DNA of 64,000 bases from Pseudomonas paralcaligenes (lineage in GTDB: Bacteria; Pseudomonadota; Gammaproteobacteria; Pseudomonadales; Pseudomonadaceae). The stretch spans positions 1-64,000 of the forward strand of contig NZ_BPFX01000015.1 of NCBI RefSeq assembly GCF_019655855.1. The letters run 5' to 3'. The notes beneath the pieces are model-generated. The model worked only from the letters and a program-made list of their open reading frames with translations, did no database searches and was not told the DNA's origin. A program made the translations under genes and the position numbers. Shown here piece after piece: positions 16,701-25,406 of this stretch; positions within the stretch are counted from its first letter, which is position 1; each line of letters begins with the position of its first letter.

Positions 16701-18029
16701 TCAAGGCGTCATGCGGAACACTTCGGGCGCCACCTTGCGGGTGATGGTGGCCTCGATCAGCAGGGTGCGGTGGGCCTTGAAGAACTCGGGGAACTGCGCC
16801 TTGGGAATGCGCAGCCCCGCCACGCTGGTGCTGGGCACCGCCAGGTAGCCGACCGGATGGTTCTTGCCCGGGTTGTAGGTCGGGCTGGCCAGCAGGCTGA
16901 TGTACAGCTCCTGCATGGCGAAGTCGCGCTGGGCCTTGTCCAGTTCCTTGATGTTCAGGTACAGCGCGCGGAAGGCGGTGTTGTCCTTGTAGGGGTGGAT
17001 GGAGTGGATGAATTTCTTGTACAGCCGCGCGTCGAGGCGGTCCTCCCCGCCCTGCTGGTAGAACTCGACGAAGTAGTCCTTCACCTCGTGGGCGAGGTCG
17101 TCGCTGAGGTGGACCACGGTGTTCTGGAAGGCGTCGCTGCGCTGCTGGATGTCCGGGTCGTGCTTGTCGATCTCCTTCTGCCAGGGGAAGGCGCCGTCGC
17201 CGTCCGGGTAGTCGCCGTCATCCACCGTCAGGGCGCGCAGGATCAGTTGCCTGGTCAGCGGGTTGCCCGGCGTCTTGTTCAGGGTGATGGTGCTGTGGTT
17301 CTCCTTGGCGATCAGGCCGAAGGCGATCGCGCCGTTGCTGGGCGCGAGGACCGGTTCGCCGATGACCTTCTGCTCCTCGTCGAGCCGCACCTGCAGCCTG
17401 GCGCAGTTGAGGTTGGCGGTGCTGAAGTAGACCGTGCCGTCCGAGCCATCCGCGTCGACCAGTGCGCCGGTGAAGCCGCCGTAGCCCTTGTTGCCCACCA
17501 GCACCGTGGCGAGGATGCGGCCGCGGCCATACCAGGGCGTGGCGGAGAACAGGTCGCGCTCGGCCAGGGCGCAGGTGTAGGGCGACGCCAGCTCCAGGCC
17601 CTTGAGGATGTGCGTGCCGGTCTGGAAGTCCGGCTCGTCCCAGCCCTTGAAGGCGCGTCCGATGAAGCTGTGCCCCTTGTGCGCCAGCGGCGAGCCGAAG
17701 TTGGCCGGCGCCAGCATCAGGAAGCGCTTGATCGGCACCGTCGAAGGCTTGTGGAAGCGGGTCATCCAGTGGCGCACCACCAGGGCCCCGGTGCTGTGCA
17801 CCACGATGTTCACCGAGCGCGGCGCGGTCGGCAGCCCGTGCTGCTTCCAGGCGTTCTGCATGGCCTCGGCCAGGTCGGCGAAGGTCACTTCGTTGTGCAT
17901 GGACATCCAGTCGGCGAGCTTGATCACCACCGGCTTGACGGCGAGGTTGCTGGCGAGGAAGGCCTCCAGCTTCTGGAACGACGAGGGTTCGTCGCTCCAG
18001 CCATGGACGATGACGAGAGGTTCTGGCAT
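16701..18029 (-). CDS. Alpha/beta-hydrolase, lipase-like
   Basis: A 442-residue protein starts at MPEPLVIVHGWSDEPSSF, with GGAG 9 bases upstream. HGW at residues 9-11 forms the oxyanion-hole region, and VVHSTGALV contains the probable nucleophile Ser in an HSTG elbow in place of the more usual GxSxG. After the hydrolase core (about 1-290) comes a C-terminal region of about 150 residues that I do not recognise. There is no signal peptide, so the protein is probably cytoplasmic or exported by a dedicated system. The substrate is unknown; esterase, lipase or phospholipase activity is possible. It diverges from the GGDEF-EAL gene across a 282-base spacer. Confidence 0.75.
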   Translation of the reverse strand: MPEPLVIVHGWSDEPSSFQKLEAFLASNLAVKPVVIKLADWMSMHNEVTFADLAEAMQNAWKQHGLPTAPRSVNIVVHSTGALVVRHWMTRFHKPSTVPIKRFLMLAPANFGSPLAHKGHSFIGRAFKGWDEPDFQTGTHILKGLELASPYTCALAERDLFSATPWYGRGRILATVLVGNKGYGGFTGALVDADGSDGTVYFSTANLNCARLQVRLDEEQKVIGEPVLAPSNGAIAFGLIAKENHSTITLNKTPGNPLTRQLILRALTVDDGDYPDGDGAFPWQKEIDKHDPDIQQRSDAFQNTVVHLSDDLAHEVKDYFVEFYQQGGEDRLDARLYKKFIHSIHPYKDNTAFRALYLNIKELDKAQRDFAMQELYISLLASPTYNPGKNHPVGYLAVPSTSVAGLRIPKAQFPEFFKAHRTLLIEATITRKVAPEVFRMTP

Positions 18030-18311
18030 ATGGGGATGCTCCGGGCAGTGGGGGCGGTGCTGCGTACCGGGAGCGTGGCGGCTGAAGGGGGACTGCATGG
18101 CAGTCTCGTCGCGATAGCCAGGTGACTCCCTGTCGTGGCGTTGTCGCTATGGAACGGCGCATAGCCCCGTACTTATAGATGTGGGAAGGGCGGCCGGCAA
18201 ATGTGCCGGGCGGCGCGGCGCTGCCGTTGCGGTTGCCGTCCTGGCAGAAAGCCATCTATACCTGACTGACCGGCCCCGCACGGAGGGCGCGGGTCAGGAG
18301 AGTGCGACGCG

Positions 18312-20756
18312 ATGAGTCAGGAGACCGGCGCCGGTGCGGCGCCCATCACTTCGCAACTGCTACGGCTGGTCTGGCCGTTCGTGGCGGTAGTGCTGCTGCA
18401 GGCGCTGCTGGCCTGCGGCAGCCTCTACCTGCACTCGGCGATGCGCAGCTACGTGGCCGGCGAGAGCCTGTGGTCCAAGGGCCTCAAGGACGGCATCTAC
18501 TACCTGGGCCTGTACGCCAGTACCGGTGACGCCGAGTACCTGGCCGGCTACCGCGCGGCCATCGCCGTGCCACTCGGCGACCATGCCTTCCGCGTCGCCC
18601 TGGACCGCCCCGACCCGGACCTGGCGGCGGCCCGCGCCGGCATCCTGCAGGGCAGGAACCACCCGGACGACATCGCGGCGATGACCTGGCTGTTCCGCTA
18701 CTTCCGCGACTACGGCTACATGCGCCGGGCCGTCGAGCAGTGGAAGGTGGGCGACGAGTACGTGCTGCGTCTCACCGCGCTGGCCGACGAGGTGGTGGCG
18801 GTGCGCCGGCGCGGCCAGCCCGACGCGGTGCAGGTGCTCGACTGGCGCACCCGCATCGAGGCGATCAACCGCGGCGCCACCCCGGCGGCAGAAGCCTTCT
18901 CGCGGATTCTCGGCGAGGCCTCGCGCGCGGTGGTGGTGGCGCTGCTGCTGGCCAACCTGCTCACCGGCACGCTGCTGATCAGCCTGGCCCTGCTGCGCAC
19001 GCGTCGCCTGCTGATCCTGCGCGAGGAGGCCGACCGCGCCCTGGAGGCGGTCAAGCAGCGCGCGCAGACCATCCTCGCCTCCATCGGCGACGCGGTGATC
19101 AGCCTCGACCGCGACGGCCGCATCGCCTACATGAACGCCGCCGCCGAGCAGCTCACCGGCTGCGCCGTGGGTGAGGCCGAGGGATCTCCGTTCGAACGGC
19201 TGTTCTCCATCGTCGACGAGCACGCGGTGCCGGGCGAGCGCACGCCGCTGCAGCGCATCCTCGCCGGCGAGCCGGCGGCGGACGGCGACTTCGCCAAGCT
19301 GATGGTGCGCCCGGACGGCAGCAAGGTGGCGGTCAACCTGGTCGGCGCGCCGATCCGCGAGCGGGGCCTGGTCAGCGGCATGGTGATGGTGCTGCACGAC
19401 ATGACCCGCGAGCGCCAGTTCGTCGCCAGCCTCTCCTGGCAGGCCAGTCACGATGCGTTGACCGGCCTGGCCAACCGCCGCGAGTTCGAATACCGCCTGG
19501 CCCAGCTGCTGGCGCGCATGCTGCGCCAGCCGGGGCGCCACGCGCTGATGTTCATCGATCTGGACCAGTTCAAGCTGGTCAACGACACCTGCGGCCACGC
19601 CGCCGGCGACGAACTGCTGCGCCAGGTCTGCCAGCAGCTGCAGCAGCACCTGCGCGAGGGCGACACCCTGGCGCGCCTGGGCGGCGACGAGTTCGGCGTG
19701 ATCCTCGAGAACTGCCCGCCGGACGCCGCCCTGCGGGTCGCCGAGTCGCTACGCCGGGCGGTGCAGGACCTGCGCTTCGCCTGGGGCGGGCGGCCGTTCT
19801 CGGTCAGCGCCAGCATCGGCCTGGTGCAGGTGCCGCCGGGGCAGACCAGCCTGGCGGAACTGCTGCGCACCGCCGACGTGGCCTGCTATGCGGCCAAGGA
19901 GCGCGGTCGCAACCGGGTGTACGCCTCGCAGCCGGACGACTCCGAGCTGTCCCTGCGGGTCGGCGAGATGAGCTGGGTGCAGCGCATCCACGCGGCGCTG
20001 GCCGAGCAGCGCTTCCGCCTGTTCGGCCAGCCGATCGTGCCGCTGCAGGGCGGCGGGCACGGCGGTCATATGGAAATCCTCCTGCGCCTGCAGGACGAGG
20101 AGGGCGCGCTGGTCAGCCCGGCGGCGTTCATCCCGGCGGCCGAGCGCTACGGGCTGATGCCGCAGATCGACCGCTGGGTGGTGGCCGGCACCCTGGAGGC
20201 GATGGCGCGCTTCCACGCCGAGCACCCGCAGGCGCCGCTGCTGCACTGCGCCATCAACCTGTCCGGCGCCAGCATCGGCGACCACGAATTCCTCGCCTTC
20301 ATCCGCGACTGCCTGGCCAGCCAGCCGGTGGCGCCGGAGAGCATCTGCTTCGAGATCACCGAGACCGCCGCCATCGCCAACCTGGCGGACGCCACCCACT
20401 TCATCGACGAACTGAAAGCGCTGGGCTGCCGCTTCTCGCTGGACGACTTCTGCGCCGGCATGTCCTCGTTCATGTACCTGCGCCACCTGCCGGTGGACTA
20501 CCTGAAGATCGACGGCAGCTTCGTGCGCAACCTGCTGGACGACCCCATCGACCGGGCCATGGTGGAGATGATCAACCAGATCGGCCACGTCATGGGCAAA
20601 CGCACCATCGCCGAGTTCGTCGAGAACGGCGAAGTGCTCGAAGCCCTGCGTGCCATGGGCCTGGACTACGCCCAGGGTTACCACATCGGCAAGCCGCAGC
20701 CGCTCGGCGAACTGCTGGCCTCGGCCTGGCCGCTGCCCGGACTGGCAGCCGTCTGA
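18312..20756 (+). CDS. Membrane PAS-GGDEF-EAL cyclic-di-GMP signalling protein
   Basis: The product has 814 residues. Helices at about 18-40 and 206-228 bracket a periplasmic sensor region. A PAS domain (about 250-365), GGDEF domain (about 375-540; RLGGDEFG at 455-462) and EAL domain (about 555-800) follow. An inhibitory-site RxxD (REGD) precedes GGDEF by five residues. The EAL domain keeps the catalytic set: EILLR (for ExLxR), INLSG, EITET, LDDF, KIDGSF and QGYHIGKP. Loop 6 reads DDFCAGMSSF where DDFGTGYSS is usual, so dimer-coupled activation may differ. Both cyclase and phosphodiesterase activity are possible. AGGAG lies 11 bases before the ATG. Confidence 0.93.
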   Translation: MSQETGAGAAPITSQLLRLVWPFVAVVLLQALLACGSLYLHSAMRSYVAGESLWSKGLKDGIYYLGLYASTGDAEYLAGYRAAIAVPLGDHAFRVALDRPDPDLAAARAGILQGRNHPDDIAAMTWLFRYFRDYGYMRRAVEQWKVGDEYVLRLTALADEVVAVRRRGQPDAVQVLDWRTRIEAINRGATPAAEAFSRILGEASRAVVVALLLANLLTGTLLISLALLRTRRLLILREEADRALEAVKQRAQTILASIGDAVISLDRDGRIAYMNAAAEQLTGCAVGEAEGSPFERLFSIVDEHAVPGERTPLQRILAGEPAADGDFAKLMVRPDGSKVAVNLVGAPIRERGLVSGMVMVLHDMTRERQFVASLSWQASHDALTGLANRREFEYRLAQLLARMLRQPGRHALMFIDLDQFKLVNDTCGHAAGDELLRQVCQQLQQHLREGDTLARLGGDEFGVILENCPPDAALRVAESLRRAVQDLRFAWGGRPFSVSASIGLVQVPPGQTSLAELLRTADVACYAAKERGRNRVYASQPDDSELSLRVGEMSWVQRIHAALAEQRFRLFGQPIVPLQGGGHGGHMEILLRLQDEEGALVSPAAFIPAAERYGLMPQIDRWVVAGTLEAMARFHAEHPQAPLLHCAINLSGASIGDHEFLAFIRDCLASQPVAPESICFEITETAAIANLADATHFIDELKALGCRFSLDDFCAGMSSFMYLRHLPVDYLKIDGSFVRNLLDDPIDRAMVEMINQIGHVMGKRTIAEFVENGEVLEALRAMGLDYAQGYHIGKPQPLGELLASAWPLPGLAAV

Positions 20757-20979
20757 ACCGCCATGGCAAGAAATCGTTACGGGGTGGCGGGCGTGGGTGC
20801 CGCTGTTCCACCCGGCCTGTGGGGTGTAAGGAAAACTTGCCGCGCGGAGCGGCGGGAGCGGGCGTCCAGGCCTTGCGGGCACCTTGTCCGGGCCCGGCCC
20901 AGGGGTTGTGATGAGGGCAGTCCAACGCGCCGCCGACCGAGGCGGGCGCTTGCCCCACAACAACAATCAAGGAGGCCGG

Positions 20980-22065
20980 ATGAACGCCGTGGCCAAGATC
21001 GAACAGCACAACCCCATCGGAACCGACGGTTTCGAATTCGTCGAATTCACCGCGCCCAACGCCGAGGGCATCGAGCAGCTGCGCCAGCTGTTCACCGCCA
21101 TGGGCTTCACCGAAACGGCCAGGCACCGCTCCAAGCAGGTGTGGCTGTTCCAGCAGAACGACATCAACTTCGTCCTCAACGGCAGCCCCACCGGCCACGT
21201 CCGCGCCTTCGGCGAGAAGCACGGGCCGAGCGCCTGCGCCATGGCCTTCCGGGTGAAGAACGCGGCCCAGGCCGCCGCCTACGTGAAAGAGCAGGGCGCC
21301 ACCCTGGTCGGCAGCCACGCCAACTTCGGCGAGCTGAACATCCCCTGCGTGGAAGGCATCGGCGGCTCGCTGCTGTACCTGGTCGACCGCTACGGCGACA
21401 AGACCATCTACGACGTGGACTTCGAGTACATCGAGGGCCGCAAGCCGGGCGACAACGCCGTCGGCCTGCAGCAGATCGACCACCTGACCCATAACGTTAA
21501 GCGCGGGCAGATGGACGTCTGGTCCGGCTTCTACGAGCGCATCGCCAACTTCCGCGAGATTCGCTACTTCGACATCGAGGGCAAGCTCACCGGCCTGTTC
21601 TCCCGCGCCATGACCGCGCCGTGCGGCAAGATCCGCATCCCGATCAACGAGTCGGCCGACGACAAGTCGCAGATCGAGGAATTCATCCGCGAATACCACG
21701 GCGAGGGCATCCAGCACATCGCCATGAGCACCGACGACATCTACGAGACGGTGCGTCAGTTGCGCGCCAACGGCGTGGACTTCATGACCACCCCGGACAC
21801 CTACTACGAGAAGGTCGACCAGCGCGTGGCCGGCCACGGCGAGCCGCTGGCCCAGCTGCGCGAGCTGAACCTGCTGATCGACGGCGCCCCCGGCGACGAC
21901 GGCATCCTGCTGCAGATCTTCACCAACACGGTGATCGGCCCGATCTTCTTCGAGATCATCCAGCGCAAGGGCAACCAGGGCTTCGGCGAAGGCAACTTCA
22001 AGGCGCTGTTCGAATCCATCGAGGAAGACCAGCTGCGCCGCGGCGTGATCAAGGCCGACGAATGA
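20980..22065 (+). CDS. hpd: 4-hydroxyphenylpyruvate dioxygenase
   Basis: A 361-residue protein starts at MNAVAKIEQHNPIGTDGF; AAGGAGG 5 bases upstream marks this ATG over earlier codons in the same frame. It converts 4-hydroxyphenylpyruvate to homogentisate. The iron ligands are seen as His168 (QQIDHLTHNV), His246 (GIQHIAMST) and Glu325 (FFEIIQRKG), all in the C-terminal vicinal-oxygen-chelate half. Length is normal for bacterial enzymes. It is the first gene of the tyrosine-catabolic run hpd-hmgA-FAH-maiA on the plus strand; a 223-base leader upstream separates it from the GGDEF-EAL gene. Confidence 0.96.
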   Translation: MNAVAKIEQHNPIGTDGFEFVEFTAPNAEGIEQLRQLFTAMGFTETARHRSKQVWLFQQNDINFVLNGSPTGHVRAFGEKHGPSACAMAFRVKNAAQAAAYVKEQGATLVGSHANFGELNIPCVEGIGGSLLYLVDRYGDKTIYDVDFEYIEGRKPGDNAVGLQQIDHLTHNVKRGQMDVWSGFYERIANFREIRYFDIEGKLTGLFSRAMTAPCGKIRIPINESADDKSQIEEFIREYHGEGIQHIAMSTDDIYETVRQLRANGVDFMTTPDTYYEKVDQRVAGHGEPLAQLRELNLLIDGAPGDDGILLQIFTNTVIGPIFFEIIQRKGNQGFGEGNFKALFESIEEDQLRRGVIKADE

Positions 22066-22077
22066 TGAGCACTGTCC

Positions 22078-22098
22078 GTAGGGTGCGCTGTGCGCACC
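22078..22098. repeat. GTAGGGTGCGC-type dispersed palindrome
   Basis: A short palindrome (GTAGGGTGCGC paired with GTGCGCACC) lies between hpd and hmgA. Near-identical or reversed copies occur at 48670-48690 and 63329-63349. It is an extragenic repeat family; an effect on operon mRNA stability is possible. Confidence 0.6.
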
Positions 22099-22165
22099 GG
22101 CAATTCCTCGTTACGTGGTGCGCACGGCCTGGGCGGCCCTGCGACACCCTGCAGGGAGCCTGCCC

Positions 22166-23305
22166 ATGAGCCGCAAATGGATCAGCTTCCCCCTGCGCGA
22201 GGGCGAGCACTCGCGCCAGGCCCACTGCGATTTCCCCGAAGGCACCTACGAGCGTGAAATGGGCCGCGAGGGCTTCTTCGGCCCGGTGACCCACCTGCAC
22301 CACAAGCACCCGCCCACCGGCTGGATCGATTGGGAAGGGCCGCTGCGCCCGCACGCCTTCGACTTCAACAAGATTTCCAGCGAGCGCGACTGCCCGCTGG
22401 AGGCGCCGCTGACCCTGCACAACGCCGACGTCAAGCTGCGCGTGTGGAAGACCCACGGCGCCATGCGCCACCTGGTGCGCAACGGCGACGGTGACGAGCT
22501 GCTGTTCGTCCACGACGGGGCGGGGCACTTCTATTGCGACTTCGGCCACCTGGAATACCGCGACGGCGACTACCTGGTGATCCCGCGTGGCACCGCCTGG
22601 CGCATCGAACCGAGCGCGCCCAGCCACTTCCTGCTGATCGAGAACACCGACGGCGCCTACCAACTGCCGGACAAGGGCCTGCTCGGCCCGCAGGCGATCT
22701 TCGACCCGGCGGTGCTCGACCACCCGCGCCTCGACGACGCCTTCAAGGCCCAGCAGGACGAAAGCACCTGGCAGATCCGCATCAAGCGGTGCAACCAGAT
22801 CAGCACAGTGACCTACCCGTTCAACCCGCTGGACGCGGTGGGCTGGCACGGCGACAACACCGTGGTGCGCCTGAACTGGCGCGACATCCGCCCGCTGATG
22901 AGCCACCGCTACCACCTGCCGCCATCGGCCCACACCACCTTCGTCGCCAACGGCTTCGTGGTCTGCACCTTCACGCCGCGGCCGGTGGAGTCCGATCCGG
23001 GTGCGCTCAAGGTGCCGTTCTTCCACAACAACGACGACTACGACGAAGTGCTGTTCTACCACCGGGGCAACTTCTTCAGCCGCGACAACATCGAGGCCGG
23101 CATGGTCACGCTGCACCCCTGCGGCTTCCCCCACGGCCCGCACCCCAAGGCGCTGAAGAAGGCCCAGGAGGACCCGGCCACCTTCGCCGAGGAAGTGGCG
23201 GTGATGATTGACACCCGCCGTGCCCTGGAAGTGGCCGAAGCCGCCGCCGCGGTGGACGTCCCCGAATATGTGAACTCCTGGCGTGCGCCGGGCACACAGA
23301 GTTAG
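22166..23305 (+). CDS. hmgA: Homogentisate 1,2-dioxygenase (short form)
   Basis: The product has 379 residues, starts at MSRKWISFPLREGEHSRQ, and has AGGGAG about 8 bases upstream. It opens the aromatic ring of homogentisate to maleylacetoacetate. C-terminal cupin motifs carrying the probable iron ligands are FFHNNDDYDEVLFYHRGN and HPCGFPHGPHP. The N-terminal beta domain holds THLHHKHPP and LLFVHDGAGHFYCDFG. It is shorter than the approximately 430-residue HmgA typical of Pseudomonas aeruginosa and P. putida and is closer to the form clustered with hpd in Shewanella and Vibrio-type operons (from memory of those families). It lies 100 bases after hpd and is followed by a spacer with repeats before the FAH gene. 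Confidence 0.9.
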   Translation: MSRKWISFPLREGEHSRQAHCDFPEGTYEREMGREGFFGPVTHLHHKHPPTGWIDWEGPLRPHAFDFNKISSERDCPLEAPLTLHNADVKLRVWKTHGAMRHLVRNGDGDELLFVHDGAGHFYCDFGHLEYRDGDYLVIPRGTAWRIEPSAPSHFLLIENTDGAYQLPDKGLLGPQAIFDPAVLDHPRLDDAFKAQQDESTWQIRIKRCNQISTVTYPFNPLDAVGWHGDNTVVRLNWRDIRPLMSHRYHLPPSAHTTFVANGFVVCTFTPRPVESDPGALKVPFFHNNDDYDEVLFYHRGNFFSRDNIEAGMVTLHPCGFPHGPHPKALKKAQEDPATFAEEVAVMIDTRRALEVAEAAAAVDVPEYVNSWRAPGTQS

Positions 23306-23320
23306 GACATACACCGATAG

Positions 23321-23442
23321 CTCCCTCTCCCTCCGGGAGAGGGTTGGGGCGGCCCGCGTAGGGTGAGGGTGCTACAGGCAGCTCGGAGCTACCTGGGAAC
23401 CCCTCTTCCCCTGGCTCCTCTCCCAATAGGAGAGGGGAGAAC
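23321..23442. repeat. CTCTCCC-CCGGGAGAGGG extragenic repeat block
   Basis: The hmgA-FAH spacer contains a hairpin (CCCTCTCCC with GGGAGAGGG at 23323-23343), then GGGTGAGGGT and a second CTCCTCTCCC/GGAGAGGGGAG hairpin. A similar block lies at 40011-40110. Such repeats are common in proteobacterial spacers and may trim or stabilise the mRNA. Confidence 0.65.
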
Positions 23443-23462
23443 CAACCAATTCGAGGTAACTC

Positions 23463-24446
23463 ATGAAACTCGCATCACTGAACCTGGGCCGCGACGGCGA
23501 ACTGGTGGTCGTTTCCCGCGACCTGTCCCGCGCCGTCAAGGTGCCGCAGATCGCCGCCACCCTGCAGGCCGCGCTGGACGACTGGGAGGTCAAGCGCCCG
23601 CTGCTGGAGTCGGTGTATCAGCGCCTCAACGATGGGCTGATCGACGAGGCTTTTTTCTTCGACCAGGCCGACTGCCACAGCCCGTTGCCACGCGCCTACC
23701 ACTGGGCCGACGGCAGCGCCTACGTCAACCACGTGGAACTGGTGCGCAAGGCGCGCGGCGCGGAAATGCCCGAGTCGTTCTGGCACGACCCGCTGATGTA
23801 CCAGGGCGGGGCGGACAGCTTCATCCCGCCGCACGCCCCGATCTGCCTGGCCGATGAGGCCTGGGGCATCGACCTGGAAGCGGAGATCGCGGTGATCACC
23901 GACGACGTGCCCATGGGCGCCACGGCGGCGGAAGCGGCCGGCCACATCCAGCTGCTGATGCTGGTCAACGACGTGTCCCTGCGCAACCTGATCCCGGGCG
24001 AACTGGCCAAGGGCTTCGGCTTCTACCAGAGCAAGCCGTCGTCGAGCTTCTCGCCGGTGGCGCTGACGCCGGACGAACTGGGCGAGGCGTGGAAGGACGG
24101 CAAGGTCCACCGTCCGCTGATCTCGCACATCAACGGCGCGCTGTTCGGCCGCCCGGATGCCGGTGTGGATATGACCTTCAACTTCCCCACCCTGGTGGCC
24201 CACGCCGCCAGGACCCGCCCGCTGGGCGCCGGCACCATCATCGGCTCGGGCACGGTATCCAACTACGACCGCAGCGCCGGCTCCTCCTGCCTGGCGGAAA
24301 AGCGCATGCTGGAAATCGTCGAGCACGGCGAGGCCAGGACCCCGTTTCTCAAGTTCGGCGACCGGGTGCGCATCGAAATGCTCGACGCCGCCGGCCAGAG
24401 CCTGTTCGGCGCCATCGACCAGGTGGTGGAGCGGTATGAGCAGTGA
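23463..24446 (+). CDS. Fumarylacetoacetate hydrolase family protein (short form)
   Basis: A 327-residue protein starts at MKLASLNLGRDGELVVVS, with GAGG 6 bases before the ATG. The FAH C-terminal fold (about 120-325) shows the metal-binding acidic motif WGIDLEAEIAVITDD, MLVNDVSLRNL and GAGTIIGSGTVSNYD. By position it hydrolyses fumarylacetoacetate to fumarate and acetoacetate, the last step of homogentisate breakdown. It differs in length and sequence from the full-length fumarylacetoacetase encoded at 25407-26753, so the region holds two non-orthologous FAH enzymes. Its 3' end overlaps maiA by 11 bases. Confidence 0.92.
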   Translation: MKLASLNLGRDGELVVVSRDLSRAVKVPQIAATLQAALDDWEVKRPLLESVYQRLNDGLIDEAFFFDQADCHSPLPRAYHWADGSAYVNHVELVRKARGAEMPESFWHDPLMYQGGADSFIPPHAPICLADEAWGIDLEAEIAVITDDVPMGATAAEAAGHIQLLMLVNDVSLRNLIPGELAKGFGFYQSKPSSSFSPVALTPDELGEAWKDGKVHRPLISHINGALFGRPDAGVDMTFNFPTLVAHAARTRPLGAGTIIGSGTVSNYDRSAGSSCLAEKRMLEIVEHGEARTPFLKFGDRVRIEMLDAAGQSLFGAIDQVVERYEQ

Positions 24447-25098
24447 GCTGACGCTCTACTCCTACTGGCGCTCCAGCGCCGCCTACCGGGTGCGCATCGC
24501 CCTGGGCCTCAAGGGCCTGGCCTATCGCCAGGTGCCGGTGCACCTGGTCAAGGACGGCGGCCAGCAACACGCCGACGAATACCGAGCGCTCAACCCGCAG
24601 GAGCTGGTGCCGCTGCTGGTGGACGACGCCAACGGCGGGGTGCGCATCGCCCAGTCGCTGGCCATCCTCGAATACCTGGACGAAGTCTTCCCGGTCCCGT
24701 CCCTGCTGCCGGCCGACCCGGCCCAGCGCGCCCAGGTGCGCGCCCTGGCCCTGCACATCGCCTGCGATATTCATCCGTTGAACAACCTACGGGTGCTGCA
24801 GTACCTCAGTGCTGAGTTGGGTGCTTCGGATGAGGCGAAGAATGTCTGGTATCGGCATTGGGTGGAGAAGGGGTTGGCGGCGGTGGAAGAAGGGCTGGCT
24901 GTTCTCAAAGGTGGCCTGTCGCTGGGCAACCGGCCGGGCTATCTGGAAGCTTGCGTGATTCCGCAGCTGTACAACGCGCGGCGTTTCTCCTGCGATCTGC
25001 AGGGCCTGCCGCGGCTGCTGGAGATGGAGGGGCGCTGCCTGGCGCTGGATGCCTTCAAGGCTGCAGCGCCAGAGGCGCAGTCTGATGCGGTACTTTGA
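24436..25098 (+). CDS. maiA: Maleylacetoacetate isomerase (zeta-class GST)
   Basis: The product has 220 residues. The N-terminal thioredoxin fold carries the zeta-class signature SYWRSSAAYRVRIALGLKG, with catalytic Ser residues near 13-14; the C-terminal helical domain follows with HIACDIHPLNNLRVLQYL. It isomerises maleylacetoacetate to fumarylacetoacetate with glutathione. It overlaps the preceding FAH gene by 11 bases and closes the operon before a strong terminator. Codon choice changes visibly inside the gene near 24770: the first half uses the strong G/C third positions of its neighbours, the second half uses many more A/T-ending codons and GAG/TTG runs, suggesting a recombination joint. 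Confidence 0.95.
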   Translation: MSSELTLYSYWRSSAAYRVRIALGLKGLAYRQVPVHLVKDGGQQHADEYRALNPQELVPLLVDDANGGVRIAQSLAILEYLDEVFPVPSLLPADPAQRAQVRALALHIACDIHPLNNLRVLQYLSAELGASDEAKNVWYRHWVEKGLAAVEEGLAVLKGGLSLGNRPGYLEACVIPQLYNARRFSCDLQGLPRLLEMEGRCLALDAFKAAAPEAQSDAVL

Positions 25099-25111
25099 GG
25101 TTTCGTACAGC

Positions 25112-25143
25112 AAAATGCCCGGCAAGGCCGGGCATTTTTGTTT
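25112..25143 (+). terminator. Intrinsic terminator after maiA
   Basis: An 11-base perfect stem (AAATGCCCGGC with GCCGGGCATTT) closes on an AAG loop and runs into TTTTTGTTT. It sits 14 bases past the maiA stop and is a textbook rho-independent terminator for the tyrosine operon; the A-run on the left also allows function in the reverse direction. Confidence 0.92.
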
Positions 25144-25175
25144 GGGTGCTCGCTATGAGATGACAGGCAGAGAGC

Positions 25176-25359
25176 GGCCGATTCTGTTGAAAAAGTCGGT
25201 TTCTGAGAGAGCTGCTTTTCGGCAGCTCAAAATCGCTCAATTTTGACGTTGCTACGTAAAAAACCAAGGCAGTTCCGACTTCTGAGCGAACCAGATTTCA
25301 ACGTCGACCACGCTCTTTCGTAAGCAAAATCGCGGCGGGACTTTTTAACGGAATCGGCC
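25176..25359. mobile_element. MITE-like element, left copy (about 184 bp)
   Basis: The element begins GGCCGATTCTGTTGAAAAA and ends in the inverted counterpart TTTTTAACGGAATCGGCC, giving terminal inverted repeats of about 20 bases with two mismatches. There is no coding capacity. The interior shares CGTTGCTACGT and a later CACGC-CTTTCG segment, in the same order and direction, with the element at 35601-35788. The ends look like those of an insertion-sequence family, but no transposase is present and no convincing target duplication was seen. The remaining 47 bases up to the next gene hold nothing I recognise. Confidence 0.75.
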
Positions 25360-25406
25360 AGAAGTGGACATTCCTGAGTTAGCCCGGCGCTGGTATCGGC
25401 TTCGAC

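Noticed and set aside
20757..20979. PhhR/TyrR box before hpd
   Set aside because: A TGTAAGGAAAACTTGC stretch near 20826 resembles half of a TGTAAA-N6-TTTACA site, but the second half does not match.
25176..25359. Active insertion sequence
   Set aside because: Terminal repeats are present but only about 140 bases lie between them, with no transposase frame; hence called MITE-like.
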